64,000 nt of DNA from Curvularia sp. ZM96 (taxonomy: Eukaryota; Ascomycota; Dothideomycetes; Pleosporales; Pleosporaceae). The notes under the pieces were generated by a model. The model was not told where the DNA came from, made no database searches, and saw only the letters and a program-made list of their open reading frames with translations. The stretch spans positions 1,116,001 to 1,180,000 of the forward strand of contig JAJGBQ010000004.1 of NCBI GenBank assembly GCA_022457065.1, read 5' to 3'. The position numbers and the translations under genes were made by a program. Positions 59,223 to 64,000 of the stretch are shown in pieces (the stretch's first letter is position 1; each line of letters begins with the position of its first letter).

Positions 59223-60266
59223 TTATATCATGGCACCATGCCGATACGCCGGTTGTGGCAACGGCTCACCAATCTCGTAGTTACCGAAAAAATCCACACT
59301 ACTCTTCCTCCTCTCCTCCATGGCGTCCTCTAAAGTGCGACTGACGCAGATTTCCATGCCGCCGCTTTGCTCCGTGCCTTTACGCTCAGTCGACATTTTG
59401 TAACCGACGCCGGCCAGGGACGTATTTAATACCGCGGAAGAAGGACTGAGGTAAGTAGACGTCGAGTGTTTGACTTTTCCGGGGAGATCGTTGTCGCCGA
59501 GGAGACCCAGCCACCGGAGCTCAGCGCAGCGCTTGAAGACGCCCTCGAGGTCAAACAGATCCTGCATAGATAGACTGTACATTTTGCCGCTGCGGTATTT
59601 CCAGAAGAAGAGGACGGAGAGTTCAATGGTCTCGATGTTTTGGAGGGATAGCGCAATCTTGTCCATGGCAGCGAGGAGGTTGTACGTCATGCGCATCTGG
59701 TCCCTGAGCATCCGGTCTCGGCTTCCGTTCCGGAGCGTTGTGTAATTCCACTCGAGATAGAAGCGAATGTGTGTTGTGTGCTTCAGCATAGGCAGTTTCA
59801 GGATATGTTGTGAAAACTCAAAGTAGTCAGTGTTTGTCCGCGTGTTCCGCAGCTCAGCGTGGAGCGTGACCTTGCTGCGGCTAAAATAGTTTTGTAGCAG
59901 CTCCTCGCGGATTTGCTTGTTGATTAGAAGGAGTTCCGGGCGAAGACGTGATGCTTTGGGTACAGAGGATCCATAGCCAAAGATGTCGTGCCTCCAAGGT
60001 TCCCCGTTTGACATTTCGGCAGTCCATAGGCAAGTGTGGAGTTCTGGCCGGTAGTTTGATGTGTCTGGTAGTACATAACTGAATATTTGATCTCGGATTT
60101 CCCTTGGTAGCGCTAGGAGCGGAGAGCTGAATGTGCTAGGTGTGAGTTCAAGAAGGATTTCCAGTTCGCGGTAGAGCATGCTTTGACGGTGCTTGTAGAG
60201 GCCATCCGAACTCCGGTTGGAAGACATTGAGAGCTTGTTGCTCGCTCGCTGGTGGATCGCGGCCAT
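59223..60266 (-). CDS. LPxEIRD-motif (2EXR/F-box-like) protein
   Basis: Single-exon gene of 347 aa. The stretch LLALPREIRDQIFSYVLP (about 51-68) is the short N-terminal motif common to a large fungal family annotated variously as F-box-like or 2EXR. LLLINKQIREELLQNYFSR is the usual next helix. The remainder (HTTHIRFYLEWNY, ETIELSVLFFWKYRSGKMYS, AELRWLGLLGDN) looks like leucine-rich scaffolding, and the C-terminus is basic/polar. If it is a true F-box it would bring a substrate to an SCF ubiquitin ligase, but the family is poorly characterised. No signal peptide or membrane segment. Such genes are abundant and variable between fungi, fitting the accessory setting. Confidence 0.72.
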   Translation of the reverse strand: MAAIHQRASNKLSMSSNRSSDGLYKHRQSMLYRELEILLELTPSTFSSPLLALPREIRDQIFSYVLPDTSNYRPELHTCLWTAEMSNGEPWRHDIFGYGSSVPKASRLRPELLLINKQIREELLQNYFSRSKVTLHAELRNTRTNTDYFEFSQHILKLPMLKHTTHIRFYLEWNYTTLRNGSRDRMLRDQMRMTYNLLAAMDKIALSLQNIETIELSVLFFWKYRSGKMYSLSMQDLFDLEGVFKRCAELRWLGLLGDNDLPGKVKHSTSTYLSPSSAVLNTSLAGVGYKMSTERKGTEQSGGMEICVSRTLEDAMEERRKSSVDFFGNYEIGEPLPQPAYRHGAMI

Positions 60267-61090
60267 GTGTCGTGTGTATATGCAAAATCGGGACCAGAGA
60301 AGGGAAAACCGCAGGCATTGAATGCCTGAGTAAGCGCTATATAGGAATTCGCTATTGGAAGCAGGTCAGTCCCAGCTAATTAAGATTGAGCGCGAGAGAA
60401 TGCAACAGGCAATTGTCGTCGTAACTGGATGTCCAGATTGGATTAAAGTGGCACCGAAAAGTTCCTTCGTGCTGACACCAAGGGTTTACGGCAGGATGTT
60501 TCGACGAAAAGGGGACCATCTGCGACGCCGTTGCCGTGCGATAGGAGCGAGTCATTCATGGACGGTGCCTCCGCTGACTGTGTGCCAGCCGCAAGGATCG
60601 GTCGCAGAGCCCGTGCCGCCAGGCGAAGAAGGAATAGTGTGTCACGTGTTCGAGGGTAGCGCGAAGATCTCGCCGGCTCGCTGGCTGTGACACGTTTCAG
60701 CTTGGCGCTTCAGAACCTCCTGCGTCCGTCAATCCTCCTCGTTTCATATTCTCAAACGTGTCGGAAAAACCAGATCGGGCTCTGGTTCCTCGGGTGTGGA
60801 GTGTGCATTGATATGCTTTGTTGCAAAGCGGAAGAAAAAGCAAAGCAAAGAGAGGTAGCGTCCTGGTGTGTGCGTCGTCGATTGCAGCAAAAGTATCTCG
60901 CTTTTGCATTCATTAGCTATCTTGTGCCCGGTCTAGCGGACGGCTATCTAAAATTATTTGAGAGAACGTGCGCAAGGCTGAAAGAAAAGAAAAGATACTT
61001 GCGTTTGCGTTGTTCATGGTCTAAGGGGGCATCATAATAAAGAAACAGAAAAAGCTCGTAGCGCGACTCATGCTCATCCAGCTACTCCAC
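60267..61090. other. Intergenic, no gene seen
   Basis: 824 bp. ORFs at 60355-61037 (+) are overlapping frames of about 110 codons with no domain; I do not call them. Confidence 0.5.
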
Positions 61091-63197
61091 CTATACGGTA
61101 TCGAAACATTGGCAGTCAGCAATGCTACCACCAGGCCTCGACCCGCTCAGCAGCGTAGGGCATTTCCATGCGACGTCCATGTCTGAGCACTGGAACAGCA
61201 CATTCCAGATTCTTTCCATGGTGTATCCGAACCAGGGTTTGCTCATCTCATCTTCTCGGCCCTTGAGGTAAGGTTCATTATGCGCCCAGCTGTGCTCATC
61301 GACGAGTAGTTTCCAGAGGTCGTCGTATATTGCTTTGTCAATGCCGCGGATGCGTGCAGCAGTAGCAACAAACTGGCCCTTGTAGCTGAGCAATACACCA
61401 TCACGCGTCGAATGGTCGATCCGTGATTGAATTTGTGGAAACAGCAATGTCTCATCCTGCCAGCCATGGCGGTCCCCACAGTCGTCGCTATTGCAGACAT
61501 TACCAGCCCACCCCAGATTAAGAAAGCCAGTTTGGTTTGCACGGAAATACCGTTCGAAGAATGGATAGAACTCGCGTGGGTTGTGTATATCGGCTTGCAG
61601 GAAGATGGTACGCTCCGCAAGATTGTCCCAACGGTTGACGATATGGTTAAGGTACGTCTCGGCCTCTCGTCCTACGTTTGGAATTTTGATGACGCTGTGC
61701 GCGTTGGTTTCTTGCATGACCCGTTCCTCGTCTGCCTTACTGTCCTTGATATATACGGTAAAAAGAGCCTGCGACATCTCCGGCATGCTGTGTAGCCTGG
61801 AGATAAGCGCAGCTACATGTTCCGTGCGCTCGTTGTACATGCTGATAACAACCTCTAATGGACCGTTCGGCTGGTACCCCAGATCTAGTCGAGGCTCGAT
61901 GCGTGGGTATTGGCGTTGTCCGAAGTTGAAACTCAAGTACGCGGTCCATAGCATGACCAGGATGAGGCTGTTGAAAGAGGAGCAGAGGTTGTTGCGTTGC
62001 GGATCCGGGCGGCTCGTTCGCATCTCTGCTTCTCCAGCTTCTTCGCTGTCGTCTGATCGAGTTCTCGGTGAGCATGGGACCATGTCGTAGCTTCCGTGTG
62101 GACCTTTGGGGTGTCTTGCTTGTCTCGAGCTCGAGTTGTAAACTTCATGGCCGCAGACACACAGGACTGCAAGGAAGTAAAAGCACAGTTGGTACCAGCT
62201 GGAGTAGGAACGACGTAGCGAAAGAGTAGTAAAGCAGCCGATGATGGCTGTCATGGCGAGCTGTGTGAATACATGGCGCACACGTTGGGGGCCTGCGTAG
62301 TGGTGTGATAAATCATCGTCATCGGATAGCTCCAGAGAAAACAGTACTGATCCTCCCATCAAAAGCGCTGCTCCGGTTGAGAAGGCATTCAGCGCACGCA
62401 ATAACCAGCTGTCCCTGCCCAATGGGTTTCTGTGCTCGTCAGGCCACCCACTGATTGCGCAAAATGCTGCAATGAGGACACCTGCCCCGACTAGCCAACT
62501 TGCATCTGTGCTCTTGGCAGGCGCGCTCCCAGGATAATGTTTCCCGCTCAATTTTCTCAGTGCACTCACAAGACCAAGAGCGAGCATTGCCAAGATGGAT
62601 GTGACCAGGCTTGGTACCATGAGCCGGTACTCCACAAATAGAATTCCAGCACAGGCCAACAGGAGTAGACCCAGGCGCAGTGCGTCCGTGGTGGAGCGAG
62701 ACGTGTAGCCGAATACATGCAATACCAGGTCTTCAGCGAAGAAGGCAATTGTCTAGCTAAATCAGCATGATGCGCATTGCAGTGCGACCAGACAAACTTA
62801 CCGTCATCATGCAAAGCAGGGGCAGGTTTGAGGTGTGTAATACTGCCTGGGTTATGCATAGCGCTGCTACTGCCAGTAGGCATTGCGAAGCTGCGGTTAA
62901 GATGGTAGCTTGGAGTGGCCGTTTCCTCGGTTGCTCTTGCTCGCTGCGCGGTCGGCCATTCCGCCGGCATATATGTGAGATGAAAGCTAGAATGCCCGTG
63001 GCCGCAATCTGGCAACTATAGAGTTGCAACGGGTAGTGCAAGTTGATTTCGATGAGGAGCTGCCTGGTGGTCAAGAGAGAGGTCGTAGCACATAGCAGCC
63101 AGGCCAGCTGGCGGTGGTCCTGGATTCGATCGTACACGGTCCGGCATTGCAGCGAGTCGGTTTCGTAGATGCGTTGGCGGCCATTGACAGTGATCAT
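61091..63197 (-). CDS. DUF3431 multi-pass membrane protein, glycosyltransferase-like
   Basis: Two exons (63197-62802, 62752-61091) join in phase over a 49-nt intron to 685 aa. The first ~400 residues carry about ten hydrophobic helices (LAWLLCATTSLL, LGLLLLACAGILFVEYRLM, SLVTSILAMLALGLVSAL, AALLMGGSVLFSLEL). A lumenal or cytosolic DUF3431 domain follows (about 425-660): PLEVVISMYNERTEHVAALI, FTVYIKDSK, IPNVGREAETYLNHIVNRWD, RTIFLQADIHNPREF. NxGREAxTYLxHI and FLQxDxHxP are the hallmark strings of this family, thought to be related to glycosyltransferases but not proven. Start: the frame is open upstream to about 63500 but has no ATG other than 63197 (MITVNGRQR), in a good context (caccATG). 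Confidence 0.82.
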
Positions 63198-64000
63198 GGT
63201 GTTTTTGGTGCAAAGGACACTGAGAGGCGGAAGAAGGAAAGACGCTGAAGCAAGGCGTCCACTGGCATACGCGAGGCCCACGTGGATCAGCGCATGCGCC
63301 TGGTACACCCGAGTCGTGGTGTTTGCATCCAACAAATCCAAACGTTGCCTACTATAACTGGTAGGGTTGGATTGCGGGGGTTTTCCGGGTGGAAAGAGTA
63401 GGGCAACCGTCGAGTATAAAGGCCTCGAGGTGGCCGGATGAGGCTCCGCCAGCGTAGGCGTGCTACCATTTTCAGAGCAGGGTCTTCCCACCGACCGCAA
63501 AGGGGGGACCCAGGTCTAGACCAAAACGGTACGCGTGCTGCGCATCAACCCCAACGCCCGCCAATTAGAACTAGCAGTGTGCTATAAAATATGGGGTCTT
63601 GGGGGATTGCGTGTTTAATAGTTGGGTAAGAGGGCTTTTCGGTGACCGAACAAAGTGGCGGAGTCGACATGATAGCGACACTGGTGGTCAACGTGAACGG
63701 TGTGATGATCTCCCTGTGGCACAGTTGCAATTTTGCTGGCGGCGCAGCACTCCCCTCTCTTGCTGGTTGATTTGCAGACCATTGGTTTTTCCGTTTGAGC
63801 CTTATGGGACAAGACTTTTACCAGCAGCTTGGGTGCTCACGTGCTTCTCTCTCCACGACATTGTCGCACGCGCAAAATCAGGCACAGTCAGAATCGACAC
63901 GGCTGCTACGCAAAGCCCTCCACTTGGCCGCTTGGCTACTCGAGTAATAATATTAGACAATAGCTCCGACTAGAGGCCGCAGATGCGAAAATCGACTTTT
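63198..64000. other. 5' flank of the DUF3431 gene to window end
   Basis: About 800 bp with no supported gene. An open - strand frame continues the first exon upstream without an ATG, so a missed upstream exon is possible. Confidence 0.45.

Noticed and set aside
60355..61037. Two + strand frames of about 110 codons
   Set aside because: Overlapping frames without domains, between two solid - strand genes; no promoter or splice signals.

Overview
The window is nuclear DNA of a filamentous ascomycete, most likely a Dothideomycete of the order Pleosporales. That placement is an inference from the style of the proteins and introns. Genes carry 43-120 nt introns with GT(A/G)NGT donors, CTAAC/CTAAT branch sites and YAG acceptors. 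The gene content is typical of such fungi: FKS1, GH72, WSC, HET, AA9 and a FluG-like fusion. I found no tRNA, rRNA, CRISPR array or intact transposon. All exon models were built by hand by joining reading frames at splice signals and checking phase; lengths quoted are for those models.

Left part (1-45 kb), conserved housekeeping and cell-surface genes. Threonyl-tRNA synthetase (-) and GAR1 (+) share a short divergent promoter. A four-TM membrane protein (+), an Nrm1/Whi5-like G1/S corepressor (-) and a jacalin-tailed zinc metalloprotease (+) follow. Next come phosphatidylserine synthase CHO1 (-), serine palmitoyltransferase subunit LCB1 (-) and the large 1,3-beta-glucan synthase FKS1 (-). A GH72 beta-1,3-glucanosyltransferase (+) is divergent from FKS1 across 3.1 kb. 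Then lie a FluG-type amidohydrolase-glutamine synthetase fusion (+), an unrecognised helical protein (-), a WSC-type wall-stress sensor (+) and an SLM1-like BAR/PH protein (-). Together these make or sense wall glucan (FKS1, GH72, WSC) and make or respond to membrane lipids (CHO1, LCB1, SLM1), so the neighbourhood has a cell-envelope theme. Whether that is more than chance is untested.

Right part (46-64 kb), an accessory-looking stretch. It has a HET-domain incompatibility protein (+), an AA9 lytic polysaccharide monooxygenase (+), about 2.2 kb of degenerate repeats, a predicted 32-residue spliced micro-ORF (-), an MFS drug-type transporter (-), a small secreted cysteine-rich protein (-), an LPxEIRD-motif protein (-) and a DUF3431 membrane glycosyltransferase-like protein (-).

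The least explained structure is at 51.3-54.35 kb. Degenerate repeats run up to the micro-ORF gene, whose TATA box forms an exact 11-bp inverted repeat with a second TATA box facing the other way. That second promoter has no ORF behind it, only nested inverted repeats, so it may drive a structured non-coding RNA. Other points are a probable GC-AG intron in GAR1, an intron that abuts the stop codon of the secreted protein, and a 15-nt terminal coding exon in the WSC gene.
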